Below are positions 8,365-16,231 of a stretch of DNA of 64,000 nucleotides, piece after piece. Within the stretch, counting starts at the first letter, position 1. Every line of letters starts with the position of its first letter. The stretch spans positions 1 to 64,000 of IMG/VR virus record IMGVR_UViG_3300048924_000100; one strand, given 5' to 3'. The position numbers and the translations under genes are program-made. The notes below the pieces were generated by a model, which did not search any database, was not told the origin of the DNA, and saw only the letters and a program-made list of their open reading frames with translations. This DNA comes from a virus.

Positions 8365-8914
8365 AAGTAACAGAAGTGTTGGATTTATCCAAGACGGAAG
8401 TGTGTCAGAAGGTGGTTGTTGTCCGCATTTAGAAGATGGGGATACAGCTTATGGCGAGTCTTCTGAAAACGATAGCCATGGTTCAGAAGCGTATTTATAC
8501 TGCAAATCCTGCTACGATCAGTTTCTGATTGATCGTGAGTTGGAGTCCGAAGACTGCGAGGACTGCTGTATGGATGTACCCAGGAATGAGGGATCGCATT
8601 ACATCCCACATATCTGTGAAGAACTGCCACGAGAGAGCAACCGCATTTTCGTGTGCAACATCTGCAAAGAACTCCCTGCTCACCAGGATCGCCTGGCGCA
8701 GGATGAACTGGACAGGGAAGCCGAACAACGGGAGGCTGAAATGAACAACAACGATTCCCATTTGTCTCGCGAAGATGACGGTGTAGACCCCGAACTCGAC
8801 GACGACGATATTGATGTCTACGAGGACGAAGTCCACTTCGAACCACTCGAGCCCGAGGAAGGCGAAGAACCGGACGTTCGCTCTGCTGATGACGATGACG
8901 AGGAAGAAGAATAA
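8342..8914 (+). CDS. Cysteine-rich protein with acidic tail
   Basis: 190 residues, starting at a GTG with AAGGAAA upstream. Residues 25-115 hold several paired Cys: GCCPH, CKSC, CEDCC, HICEE and CNIC. These look like zinc ribbons or knuckles. From about residue 130 to the end the protein is a nearly pure Asp/Glu tail. A zinc module plus a polyanionic tail is a design used by proteins that mimic or displace nucleic acid or bind a host protein, but the function is only a guess. The start lies inside the HNH gene (23-base overlap) and the stop overlaps the next start by one base. Confidence 0.75.
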   Translation: MNWLTHSKSNRSVGFIQDGSVSEGGCCPHLEDGDTAYGESSENDSHGSEAYLYCKSCYDQFLIDRELESEDCEDCCMDVPRNEGSHYIPHICEELPRESNRIFVCNICKELPAHQDRLAQDELDREAEQREAEMNNNDSHLSREDDGVDPELDDDDIDVYEDEVHFEPLEPEEGEEPDVRSADDDDEEEE

Positions 8915-9372
8915 TGCTTCATCCAAGTAAGGTCGACGAGGTCATCGTAGATGAAGCGCGCAGCGCTCGTATTCAGGAGAAGTACAAACGCCTGGTGGAT
9001 CACGGTCTGTACGAAAACAACGACCTGCGTTCTTTCGCTAACAGTCAGTGGAACGCTATCGTTCATTTCGACGATAAGACGCTCTACGTGTTTACGTACC
9101 CGATCACCTCTACTAAACCGACCTGCTACATTAAGACCTGCTCTTGCGGTACCGTGATCTTCAAAGAGCAGATCGAATACATTGTTGAACGTCCTGTTGA
9201 TCTCGAAGACGTTCTGGACGCCATCCAACTGGCTCTGGATTTTGTCGGCGATGAACTTGCTGTACCTTTACCAACAAGGGCGTTTAACGGAGTTAGCGTG
9301 GATATCGATGGTTCCGGTGAACCCGTCCCCTTTTATCCTGGCCACACAACACAACCAAAGGAATCTGATTGA
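8914..9372 (+). CDS. Hypothetical protein, 152 residues
   Basis: Starts on the last base of the upstream stop (TAATG), so it is translationally coupled to the acidic-tail protein. Contains a CSCG pair preceded by another Cys (CYIKTCSCG, residues about 70-78) in a beta-rich stretch. The C-terminus is Pro/Gly-rich and probably disordered. No family recognised. Confidence 0.7.
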   Translation: MLHPSKVDEVIVDEARSARIQEKYKRLVDHGLYENNDLRSFANSQWNAIVHFDDKTLYVFTYPITSTKPTCYIKTCSCGTVIFKEQIEYIVERPVDLEDVLDAIQLALDFVGDELAVPLPTRAFNGVSVDIDGSGEPVPFYPGHTTQPKESD

Positions 9373-9373
9373 A

Positions 9374-9655
9374 ATGAGCACCACGGTAAAGATCCAACAA
9401 AAACTCGGCATGGACCCGTTCAAGAAACTGAACTCCCAGCTGAAAGAAGCCGGTCTGCATCTTGTGCACAGTGATGGTAAAGATCAACCCGACCGGAAGA
9501 TCACACAAGAAAACGTGATCTGCAAGGTCAAGCAAGTGTTTAACCTCGGCAAGAAGATGGAAGTCGTCCTGGACGTAGATCGTGCGTTCAAACCTGAAGA
9601 GCTGCGTTTCCAGCAATTCGGTGATGTCTTCTATCTTGTGCGCAAAGGGGCATAA
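9374..9655 (+). CDS. Hypothetical small protein, 93 residues
   Basis: The start at 9374 is supported by an AAGGA at 9358-9362. An upstream extension in the same frame lies wholly within the previous gene and has no ribosome binding site. The protein is basic at the N-terminus and beta-rich at the C-terminus (RFQQFGDVFYLVRKG). It lies 1 base after the preceding stop and directly before a terminator. No family recognised. Confidence 0.7.
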   Translation: MSTTVKIQQKLGMDPFKKLNSQLKEAGLHLVHSDGKDQPDRKITQENVICKVKQVFNLGKKMEVVLDVDRAFKPEELRFQQFGDVFYLVRKGA

Positions 9656-9664
9656 GAGCAACAC

Positions 9665-9722
9665 CCTCTCCTTCAGGTCGGGCCAACAGGCTTGAGGGAG
9701 AGGTTTCACCCCTTTATTTTTT
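9665..9722 (+). terminator. Rho-independent terminator
   Basis: CCTCTCCTTCAGG (9665-9677) pairs with CTTGAGGGAGAGG (9691-9703) with G-T wobbles, then CTTTATTTTTTG. Ends the long unit of small genes. Confidence 0.8.
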
Positions 9723-9745
9723 GTTTGCTAGTGGGAGGATTTGTA

Positions 9746-10384
9746 ATGGACAACTATAAAGACGGTGTTGTTTCGTTTGACCGTATTACAGTATTGGGGC
9801 GGGACTTTGTTACGGGTTCTTACAAGGATGACTTGGCGGTGTTCAACTACGCCTTTGATGTCAAACCGTTTGTGACCAGTAACAAAAAGAAAAAGAATGC
9901 CCCTGAGAAGTACACGTATCAGTGGGAAGGTTATTTCAACATGATGGTCAACAGTACCCGCATTCGTCTGCATCCTGTTAAGGACGACCACGGGCTGTTT
10001 GAGATGGAGAAGAAACTGGAGTTGGCGAGGGAGAAGATGGTTGCCTTCGTTAAGGAATGCAAAGAACGACGTAAGGTTAACGCGAAAGGTGACCGCTATG
10101 ACAAGCAGTGGCTCAATCGTCCTGAGACACCTTACTCCGGTTACGTGCATTCGACCATGTACAAGAACGGCAGCGGCAACCTTGCAGTAGCGGACTGTCA
10201 CAAGACGATCCACTGGTGGTTAGAAGCCTGGGAAGATGAGAAAGGCAAGACAGTTTACGACTCGACCTATGACCATACGTTGAAGTCTATTGACGACTTC
10301 GCTCGTGGGCTGGGTAAGGCTTGCAAGGCAATCCAAGAATTGCGCAAGTTCTTCTCAAGAGAGCTGGAAGCAGTCCCAAGCTAA
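9746..10384 (+). CDS. Hypothetical protein, 212 residues
   Basis: The ATG at 9746 is preferred because GGGAGG lies 8 bases upstream; an upstream in-frame start lies within the terminator. The protein is basic with a Lys-rich loop (SNKKKKNAPEK, about residues 45-55) and a Lys/Arg-rich helix near the middle, then an aromatic stretch (HWWLEAWEDEKG). It could bind nucleic acid, but no fold is recognised. It lies between a terminator and the promoter of the chaperonin gene, with no early-type promoter of its own. Confidence 0.7.
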   Translation: MDNYKDGVVSFDRITVLGRDFVTGSYKDDLAVFNYAFDVKPFVTSNKKKKNAPEKYTYQWEGYFNMMVNSTRIRLHPVKDDHGLFEMEKKLELAREKMVAFVKECKERRKVNAKGDRYDKQWLNRPETPYSGYVHSTMYKNGSGNLAVADCHKTIHWWLEAWEDEKGKTVYDSTYDHTLKSIDDFARGLGKACKAIQELRKFFSRELEAVPS

Positions 10385-10394
10385 AAGATTTAAA

Positions 10395-10418
10395 ACCTAC
10401 ATTATTACTGTGAATTAC
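10395..10418 (+). promoter_or_regulatory. Early-type phage promoter of the chaperonin gene
   Basis: TACATTAT at 10398-10405 followed by GTGAATTAC (10410-10418), 50 bases before the chaperonin ATG. It fits the extended consensus shared with six other sites. Confidence 0.75.
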
Positions 10419-10455
10419 ATTGTTTATATCGAAACCCAGCTATGGAGATTCACCC

Positions 10456-12153
10456 ATGTACATGCAACTCTCTAACAACGGTCATACTGACGCCACTCGT
10501 CGCAATACACAAGACATCGTCGAAGACGTAATGATGGATGTCCGCGACGCCGTTGTAGCCACCATGGGTCCAAACGGCAAACTCTCTGCTATCACCGTCG
10601 GTACTTCTGTGAAGGTAACCAAAGACGGCGTTACGGTTGCGAAGAGCCTGAAGTTTGTTAACCCGTTCGAAGAAGCGGTTAACCGCATCATTACTGAACC
10701 TGCTGTCAAAACCGACGTCGAGTGCGGTGACGGCACCACTACCACCATCCTGCTGACCTCCGAGCTGTATCGCCTGTACAGCCAGTTCCCTAACTATCGC
10801 GAACGCAAGTTCATCGACATGCTGGGTAACAAGATCATTGATCAACTCAGCCGTATGTCGATCACCGTAACCAACGACAGTCCAGAGCTGTACAATCTGG
10901 CCCTGACGTCCTCTAACGGCGACGAGGCGCTTGCTACGGTCATCACCAATATCTATCACGCTGCTGGTGATAAGTACCCTGAGATCGAGCTCAAGGAAGG
11001 CCTGGGTGGCGAGGACCAGATCGTCACTACAGACGGCCTGCTGATGAACCTGATCTACAGTAACCCATCGTTCAGCAAGAACGGTAACGGTACTGCGTCG
11101 GAGTTCACCGACTTCTACCCGATCGTTATCGACGACAACATCCGTAACGTTGATCCTCAGGTACTGGGGCCTATGCTCAAGCAACTGTTGGATCGTACTG
11201 AAGACAGCGCTGGAACGTTCCTGCTGATTGCTCGTTCTTTCGATAACGCTATCAACAGCATGATCCTGCAAATCAACAACCAGCTGAAGCGTCCAGCGTT
11301 TATCTGTGCACAGACCAACTTCGGCGGTTCCGTGGGTACCTTGCTGATGCAGGATCTCTCGGTGCAGTTGAATGCAAACATGGTCAAAGTGTTGTCTGAC
11401 ATCGTGTTCGCTGATTTGAACAAGTGCCAGGATCATCTGACCATCGGTTCGACGCGTTCTGTTTTCGTTCCGTCTATTCTGCCAACCATCGAGCGCATTG
11501 CTCGTCAGGTAGAGTCGATTGAACAGGAGCTTAACAGCTACGAACGTGGTGAGCGTTTCAGCATGCGTGCTCGTTTCAACGAGAAGCGTTTGCGTGATCT
11601 GAAGGGTGAGCTGGTTACCGTGTTTGTGGGTGGCGAAACTCAGTCTGAGATCAAGGAACGTATCGACCGTTTCGAAGACGTGTCGAAAGCAGTCAAGTCG
11701 GCGCTGGTTAACGGGATCCTGCCTGGTGTGGGGAGTGCTCTGGTAACCGCTGGTATGTTTGCTATCAGCGAACTGTCTGAGGAAGATGAAAAAGACCCAG
11801 TGTTCGCTCAGATCATTGAGGTCATGGAAGAAGTGGTATTCTCCCAGTACATCTTACTGATGGGCGACATGCTGGTACCCGTGGATATTCCTGTTACGAA
11901 AAGACTGGACGCCCTCCGTCGGGTTCGCAAGCAGATTGCTGGTAACGTAATGGATATGGATCACCCTAATCCAATTCCTGCGGTCAACCTGCGTGATAAC
12001 ACCCGAGGGTCTCCGCGTGAGCTGGGTATCTTCGACACGGCGTATGCTTCGATCACTGCATTGCGTGGTGGTATGGCGACTGCTAAAACCTTGGCCAGTC
12101 TCGATAGCATCTTGATCGGGGACAAACTGGCTGCGGTAAACGTTCAGTCTTAA
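10456..12153 (+). CDS. Phage GroEL-like chaperonin
   Basis: 565 residues, close to the usual 548 of GroEL, and therefore a full-length subunit of an ATP-driven folding ring. Equatorial-domain motifs are in order: MGPNG (residues 37-41), TKDGVTVAK (55-63) and the phosphate loop GDGTTTT (91-97). The C-terminal equatorial part has SEIKERIDRFEDV near 396-408, which matches the segment holding GroEL Asp398, then GILPGVGSAL. The position of GroEL Asp52 seems to be Ile or Thr, and the C-terminal Gly-Gly-Met tail is absent. EL and OBP carry such chaperonins, and the EL protein works without GroES; no GroES-like gene is seen here. The start at 10456 has a GGAG 8 bases upstream. Own early-type promoter and terminator. 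Confidence 0.93.
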   Translation: MYMQLSNNGHTDATRRNTQDIVEDVMMDVRDAVVATMGPNGKLSAITVGTSVKVTKDGVTVAKSLKFVNPFEEAVNRIITEPAVKTDVECGDGTTTTILLTSELYRLYSQFPNYRERKFIDMLGNKIIDQLSRMSITVTNDSPELYNLALTSSNGDEALATVITNIYHAAGDKYPEIELKEGLGGEDQIVTTDGLLMNLIYSNPSFSKNGNGTASEFTDFYPIVIDDNIRNVDPQVLGPMLKQLLDRTEDSAGTFLLIARSFDNAINSMILQINNQLKRPAFICAQTNFGGSVGTLLMQDLSVQLNANMVKVLSDIVFADLNKCQDHLTIGSTRSVFVPSILPTIERIARQVESIEQELNSYERGERFSMRARFNEKRLRDLKGELVTVFVGGETQSEIKERIDRFEDVSKAVKSALVNGILPGVGSALVTAGMFAISELSEEDEKDPVFAQIIEVMEEVVFSQYILLMGDMLVPVDIPVTKRLDALRRVRKQIAGNVMDMDHPNPIPAVNLRDNTRGSPRELGIFDTAYASITALRGGMATAKTLASLDSILIGDKLAAVNVQS

Positions 12154-12167
12154 AGCGTAATAAATGA

Positions 12168-12195
12168 GGGGGAGCTTAGGCTCCCTTTTATTTTG
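12168..12195 (+). terminator. Rho-independent terminator after the chaperonin gene
   Basis: GGGAGC (12170-12175), loop TTAG, GCTCCC (12180-12185), then TTTTATTTTG. Confidence 0.85.
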
Positions 12196-12212
12196 TCTTT
12201 TGAGGAGCAATA

Positions 12213-12416
12213 ATGACACCACAAATGAGAATACTGTTTACCGGATCCAATGGACTCATCTTCTTTGGGTGGCTAATCTTTGGGATAATCATCAACGGGG
12301 AAGTACTATTAGGCAGTGTATTAGTGTTGTCGTTTTTCATCCTGGTACTTAGGACGAACTCGCAACTGGCCTTTATTGCCTCTATTGTTATCCCGGTTAT
12401 TTGTCGCCTTATCTGA
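12213..12416 (+). CDS. Small integral membrane protein
   Basis: 67 residues with a GAGGAGC ribosome binding site. Two hydrophobic spans are visible: about residues 12-40 (GLIFFGWLIFGIII onward) and 50-66 (LAFIASIVIPVICRLI). It is probably inserted in the inner membrane. No family recognised. Lies between the chaperonin terminator and the next gene. Confidence 0.65.
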   Translation: MTPQMRILFTGSNGLIFFGWLIFGIIINGEVLLGSVLVLSFFILVLRTNSQLAFIASIVIPVICRLI

Positions 12417-12485
12417 CCATAATGCCAGGAGATACTATGCCGGACGTCTTTACGTTAGGTTTATCTTTTCTCCAGGAGAACCACT

Positions 12486-13082
12486 ATGGCGGTTAAGACT
12501 CATATGGCGTTGTTCGTTGAACGTTTCATTAAGTTCAATAAGAGTCGCTATGCCAACGACCCAGCTTATCTTGCACTATTCGAAGGCCTGACTGAATCCG
12601 ATTTGCAGCTCGGTACTGTTAACGATCCAGGTGACGGTACCCGCAACATGATGATCGCTTCGCCCGGTCGGAACTTCCGCTGTGATCCACTGCAATCGTG
12701 GACACCGTCGGATGCTTCTAAGACCTTGGAGTTGTACACTCTGAGGAACACTACACCGCTGGCAGACATCAGCGAACTGGAAACACAGTCTGTTCCCGGT
12801 TTGTATTCTTACATGGATGGTGTCGACACTCTTGTGGGTGTTGTGATCAGCTTCAATGTCGCAGATGGCAGTGAAGCACCAGCTATTGCAGCTGTCGTTA
12901 CAGCAGGTTTGAAATACGCTATCCCGACCATCACCACTACTGATGGTGATACGTTCGTCCAACTCATCGGCTTTACCTACACCGGTAACTTGGAGTGGGT
13001 GAAAGGTGTGTCTGGGATTCGCGTGATTCCACCTACGGATTACGGCGTACTGGGCGTTGACCCAGATGCACCGATCGTTTAA
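12486..13082 (+). CDS. Hypothetical protein, paralogue of the protein at 27954
   Basis: 198 residues, with a CCAGGAG ribosome binding site. Its N-terminus (LFVERFIKFNKSRYANDP) matches that of the 192-residue - strand protein at 27954-28532 (LFLDRFIAYNQDRYKDEP). The similarity continues weakly through a Thr/Pro-rich middle to a beta-rich C-terminus. The paralogue is next to the tail fibre, so a virion or fibre-related role is possible for both, but this copy lies in the early-type + strand arm. No known motif. Ends at a terminator. Confidence 0.75.
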   Translation: MAVKTHMALFVERFIKFNKSRYANDPAYLALFEGLTESDLQLGTVNDPGDGTRNMMIASPGRNFRCDPLQSWTPSDASKTLELYTLRNTTPLADISELETQSVPGLYSYMDGVDTLVGVVISFNVADGSEAPAIAAVVTAGLKYAIPTITTTDGDTFVQLIGFTYTGNLEWVKGVSGIRVIPPTDYGVLGVDPDAPIV

Positions 13083-13107
13083 CCCATTGGGTTGAGCGGC
13101 TACAAGT

Positions 13108-13143
13108 AAAGCCTACCGTTGGGATTTTCCCGCGGTAGGCTTT
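13108..13143 (+). terminator. Rho-independent terminator
   Basis: AAAGCCTACCG (13108-13118) pairs with CGGTAGGCTTT (13133-13143). The right arm itself supplies the short T run. Confidence 0.8.
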
Positions 13144-13235
13144 ATGGCTGATACAGCCCAGTTAAAATTTAATATCACACTCACGACTATTATCTACACC
13201 CGATAAAAGGTCATCTGTATTAAGGAGTTTCATCC

Positions 13236-13808
13236 ATGACCGCACAACTAAAAGCTGCAATTACGGCAACGGCTGTAATGGACGAAGACGAGTACGCACT
13301 GGTGTGCCGTGCTTTGGACCCGTCATTTGTTGACCATTTCCATACCCTGGGGGTTATGAAAACCGTACTGCGTGAAATGGTGTATGGGATCGACCACCTG
13401 CGTGATCTGGTCGAGCATCCTGAATGCCCTGCCAATAAGACGCTGGTAACGGTTGACCTGGATCACTACAAACTGGAATCATTCTTCCTGTTTGAGCAAC
13501 TGTTCCGGGCCACTAACAACGAGACCTGGAAGATCAAGCTGCCCACTCCCGATGTTAAGAAATCTCTCACCGACTTCTTCGAGAGACGTTACATCGAAAC
13601 GTTCCACTTCATAATGGAGCGGTTGGGTCTTGAAGAGCTGGAGTTCATGGTGGACAAGATCAGGTTCTCGGTTGAGTTCAATGAACTGATTCCTGACAGC
13701 AAGCTGTTCATCTTCCACTTCACTAACCTGGATACAAAGGAAAGTGTAAACCTGCCGTTTGGACGTCGTCGTACACAACACTCCTTAAAGGTCAAACGAA
13801 ATGATTGA
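13236..13808 (+). CDS. Hypothetical protein, tandem paralogue of the gene at 14066
   Basis: 190 residues with an AAGGAG ribosome binding site. Soluble, mixed helical protein. Aligns along its length with the 187-residue protein at 14066: FVDHFHTLGVMKTVLREMVY against FVDTFLKFIPDVRKLQEFVY, and both end with a KE-V-LPF-R-RT pattern. The two are therefore diverged duplicates separated by a small membrane protein and a promoter. No catalytic motif. The 93 bases before the start hold no convincing early-type promoter. Overlaps the next gene by 8 bases. Confidence 0.75.
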   Translation: MTAQLKAAITATAVMDEDEYALVCRALDPSFVDHFHTLGVMKTVLREMVYGIDHLRDLVEHPECPANKTLVTVDLDHYKLESFFLFEQLFRATNNETWKIKLPTPDVKKSLTDFFERRYIETFHFIMERLGLEELEFMVDKIRFSVEFNELIPDSKLFIFHFTNLDTKESVNLPFGRRRTQHSLKVKRND

Positions 13809-13980
13809 TCCAAGAGACCTGACCGACAAAGATGATGATGACTGGATCGCTCGCATGGTTGAGGACCCTATTCGTAAACAACAACGTAAACGTCGCGACA
13901 AAACGTTTCTCCTGATCACTGGATTGTGCCTCATTGCTCTGGTAGTGGGTGCTGTGATCGGCTGGAAGTTTCCTATTTAA
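13801..13980 (+). CDS. Small single-span membrane protein, 59 residues
   Basis: The ATG overlaps the end of the upstream gene by 8 bases and the frame runs to the TAA at 13978-13980. N-terminal half is very polar (DLTDKDDDDW, then KQQRKRRDK), followed by one strong membrane span of about 22 residues (FLLITGLCLIALVVG onward) and a short tail. The basic stretch just before the span predicts a cytoplasmic N-terminus. Too short to classify. Confidence 0.65.
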   Translation: MIDPRDLTDKDDDDWIARMVEDPIRKQQRKRRDKTFLLITGLCLIALVVGAVIGWKFPI

Positions 13981-13997
13981 GATAAGGCGCTGTTCAG

Positions 13998-14021
13998 ATC
14001 TATATTACCTAGGTGAATAAC
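13998..14021 (+). promoter_or_regulatory. Early-type phage promoter (TATATTAC)
   Basis: A perfect TATATTAC at 14001-14008 followed by GTGAATAAC (14013-14021), 57 bases before the next ATG measured from the core. One of the best copies of the extended consensus. Confidence 0.8.
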
Positions 14022-14065
14022 ATAAGTTTCATTGGGGTCTTTCACGAAGTTAGAAGGGATAAGTT

Positions 14066-14629
14066 ATGAGTATAGCACTACTGAAGATGGAGGATTACAA
14101 TGGACTGAGATCTATTTCTACCCCTACGCTTGAAAGTAAACGTCTGGGGTATTTCAAGCGCATCTTGAACGTAGAGTTCGTGGACACCTTTCTGAAGTTC
14201 ATACCGGACGTCAGGAAGCTCCAGGAGTTTGTCTACGCGATCGACTGCTTGACAGAAATTAGCCGGAGCAGTTCATTTCCTTCTGGTCGCATGCTGCAAA
14301 GCGTCGACATCACTGAGAAGGCGGCGGTCAAGTTCAATGAGTTACGTTGGTTAACGCGTGATCAGTCTTTCTTGGGATGCCAAGTCAGTGCTGACACCGC
14401 TGAGTACATTGAAGAGTTTTTCAGTTACGAGTACCCACGCTTGTTCGGTGAGTTGTTTGATAAATCTCGCCTTCCATTCGCCACCTTCGCACTCGACGGT
14501 GTGTGGTACAACTTGACTTTCAACCGTAGCTTCAACAAACTAAGAACGCACTCTGCGATCAAGTTGATTAGCGCGGATCGAAGCAAGGAAGTGTATTTAC
14601 CTTTCCTTAGATCACGTACCGGGGTCTAA
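14066..14629 (+). CDS. Hypothetical protein, tandem paralogue of the gene at 13236
   Basis: 187 residues, AAGGGAT ribosome binding site, directly behind an early-type promoter. Shares the FVD-F-plus-hydrophobic-helix region and the C-terminal LPFLRSRTG with its neighbour at 13236. Mainly helical N-terminal two thirds, beta-rich end. No known motif. It is a one-gene unit flanked by a promoter and a strong terminator, so it can be expressed apart from its paralogue. Confidence 0.75.
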   Translation: MSIALLKMEDYNGLRSISTPTLESKRLGYFKRILNVEFVDTFLKFIPDVRKLQEFVYAIDCLTEISRSSSFPSGRMLQSVDITEKAAVKFNELRWLTRDQSFLGCQVSADTAEYIEEFFSYEYPRLFGELFDKSRLPFATFALDGVWYNLTFNRSFNKLRTHSAIKLISADRSKEVYLPFLRSRTGV

Positions 14630-14635
14630 GCGCTT

Positions 14636-14686
14636 ATTACCCTTACTAGCGACATTGCTAGTAAGGGTAATATGTTTTCTTTTTTA
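14636..14686 (+). terminator. Strong rho-independent terminator
   Basis: 15-base perfect stem ATTACCCTTACTAGC (14636-14650) and GCTAGTAAGGGTAAT (14657-14671) with a 6-base loop, then TTTTCTTTTTT. Confidence 0.9.
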
Positions 14687-14731
14687 TACCGCTGTAACTT
14701 TGTAACGTACTACTAAAACAAGGAGTAACAC

Positions 14732-16231
14732 ATGTCATTACTAAATGCAAACGAAGCCACCTACATCAAACGGGCTCGTATGACATCTGCTTTCTTTCGC
14801 AAGATCGGGCAACCCGATGAGATGATAAACGTTATCGGCAGTTATGGGGATGCCGAGATCGCTGATACCTTTGCGCCTAAAGACGGGGCACCGGGTGAAG
14901 CGTACGTTGTTGGTAACGTGCTTTACATCTGGGATGCCGAACAGGGGTTCTGGATCTGTGGTGGTGAGATCGGGGATAAGTGGGAGCGTGTTCATCCTCA
15001 CAACATCCTCGAAGCCAATCGTCCTGGTCTCAAAGCTGACCTGCTCCATGAAGCTGAAATGAAGGCGTGGGTGCCAGCTGCTGACAGGACCGGTGTAGTC
15101 TGGTTCATCGATCATGTCTACACATGGGACGAGATGTATACGTGCTACAGGAAGGTCGGACCTATGGTAGACCTCAAGGGTAGCACTACTGACCCAGCCA
15201 AGGTAACCGACGACTTCTTGCACGAGCTCTACATGTCAGACGTACGGGCTAACTACCAGGGTACGTTTGAAGCGTGGAAGCTACAGAACCACGACATCAG
15301 TGGGTTGTTGAAAAAGGCTACTGGTACCGAGGGTCTTCCTTCTGCAATAGCACCAGTGCGCGAAACTGCTCTGACAAACGAGGAGATCCTGGCAAAGCAT
15401 TTCTCATTAGACGTCGGGGCTGGTTACGGCGGAACCTACGGGGAATGGTGCTCTCAGAATGGCGACCTCAATGCCGTTCTGCGTAGTGCGTCTGGTTACA
15501 CTGCACAGGACCCCGATCACCTGGAATACGTACGCCGTCTGGAAGAGCAACGTATGCGGATCCATCAACGGGACATATTGGCAGACGCCAAGGAACACCC
15601 ATCTCTGGATGACGTGTCTTCGTTGCTGGAAGGTGCTCTACAGAAGCTTGAGGGTGAAGAAAGTGATGCTGCTTTCAAAGCACTCGATGCCTTGAAGAAG
15701 GTAAAGGTCGATCTTCGTCGTAAGCGTCGTAACACCTGGCTGCGTTGGTTGCTCTTCTGGGCTATCGTGGGTGGTGCGGTTTACGGTCTGTATAAGTGGT
15801 TGCCCACCCAAGTGGTAAGCGGGCATTACACTGTGCCGAAGACTTGCTCCGTTCCTTTCGGCAACGGTTTGATTCAGGGTATGCGTTACTACAACTACTC
15901 TTACAAGTCGTTGTTCGGTGTTCACTTTACTCTGGAAAGCACTGTACGGGAAGAGACCGACGTTACCAAGAACGGTCAGGAGTTCACTATCTTTGGCTTG
16001 TCTCCTCGCAATGAGGCTGCAACCGAAGAAGAGATGGCACTGGCAGACAAGGCATTGAAGGCTGCCGAAGTGGAAGTGGAAGGTGCGCCTAAACCACCTA
16101 AAGGCAAATGGTGGCGTATAAACGTGTGGTCTAGTGACAAAGGTACTCAGTGGATGAAGCCAGCCGAGTTGTATCTGTTCGCCTCTGAGAAGTACACAAC
16201 CATGGTCGCTTATAAGGACTTCTGTAAATGA
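14732..16231 (+). CDS. Membrane-anchored protein with tail-fibre-like modules
   Basis: 499 residues, AAGGAG ribosome binding site. Residues about 32-80 (INVIGSYGD, then GEAYVVGNVLYIWD and FWICGG) match a module repeated in the tail fibre at 23696-27943. Two related repeats follow: ANYQGTFEAWKLQN (about 170) and AGYGGTYGEWCSQN (about 230). A coiled, charged helix precedes one membrane span (about residues 330-352, WLRWLLFWAIVGGAVYGLYKW), and a 150-residue C-terminal domain follows. With the basic RRKRR before the span, the fibre-like part should face the cytoplasm and the C-terminal domain the periplasm. Function unknown. Its stop overlaps the next start (ATGA). Confidence 0.75.
   Translation: MSLLNANEATYIKRARMTSAFFRKIGQPDEMINVIGSYGDAEIADTFAPKDGAPGEAYVVGNVLYIWDAEQGFWICGGEIGDKWERVHPHNILEANRPGLKADLLHEAEMKAWVPAADRTGVVWFIDHVYTWDEMYTCYRKVGPMVDLKGSTTDPAKVTDDFLHELYMSDVRANYQGTFEAWKLQNHDISGLLKKATGTEGLPSAIAPVRETALTNEEILAKHFSLDVGAGYGGTYGEWCSQNGDLNAVLRSASGYTAQDPDHLEYVRRLEEQRMRIHQRDILADAKEHPSLDDVSSLLEGALQKLEGEESDAAFKALDALKKVKVDLRRKRRNTWLRWLLFWAIVGGAVYGLYKWLPTQVVSGHYTVPKTCSVPFGNGLIQGMRYYNYSYKSLFGVHFTLESTVREETDVTKNGQEFTIFGLSPRNEAATEEEMALADKALKAAEVEVEGAPKPPKGKWWRINVWSSDKGTQWMKPAELYLFASEKYTTMVAYKDFCK

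Noticed and set aside
12437-12496. 19-residue frame with a good AGGAGA before its ATG, overlapping the gene at 12486
   Set aside because: Very short and without any clear character; it could be a leader peptide but there is no evidence for this beyond the ribosome binding site.
13143-13235. Possible promoter at GACTATTATCTACACCC before the gene at 13236
   Set aside because: It does not keep the TAYATTAY core in the order seen at the seven accepted sites.
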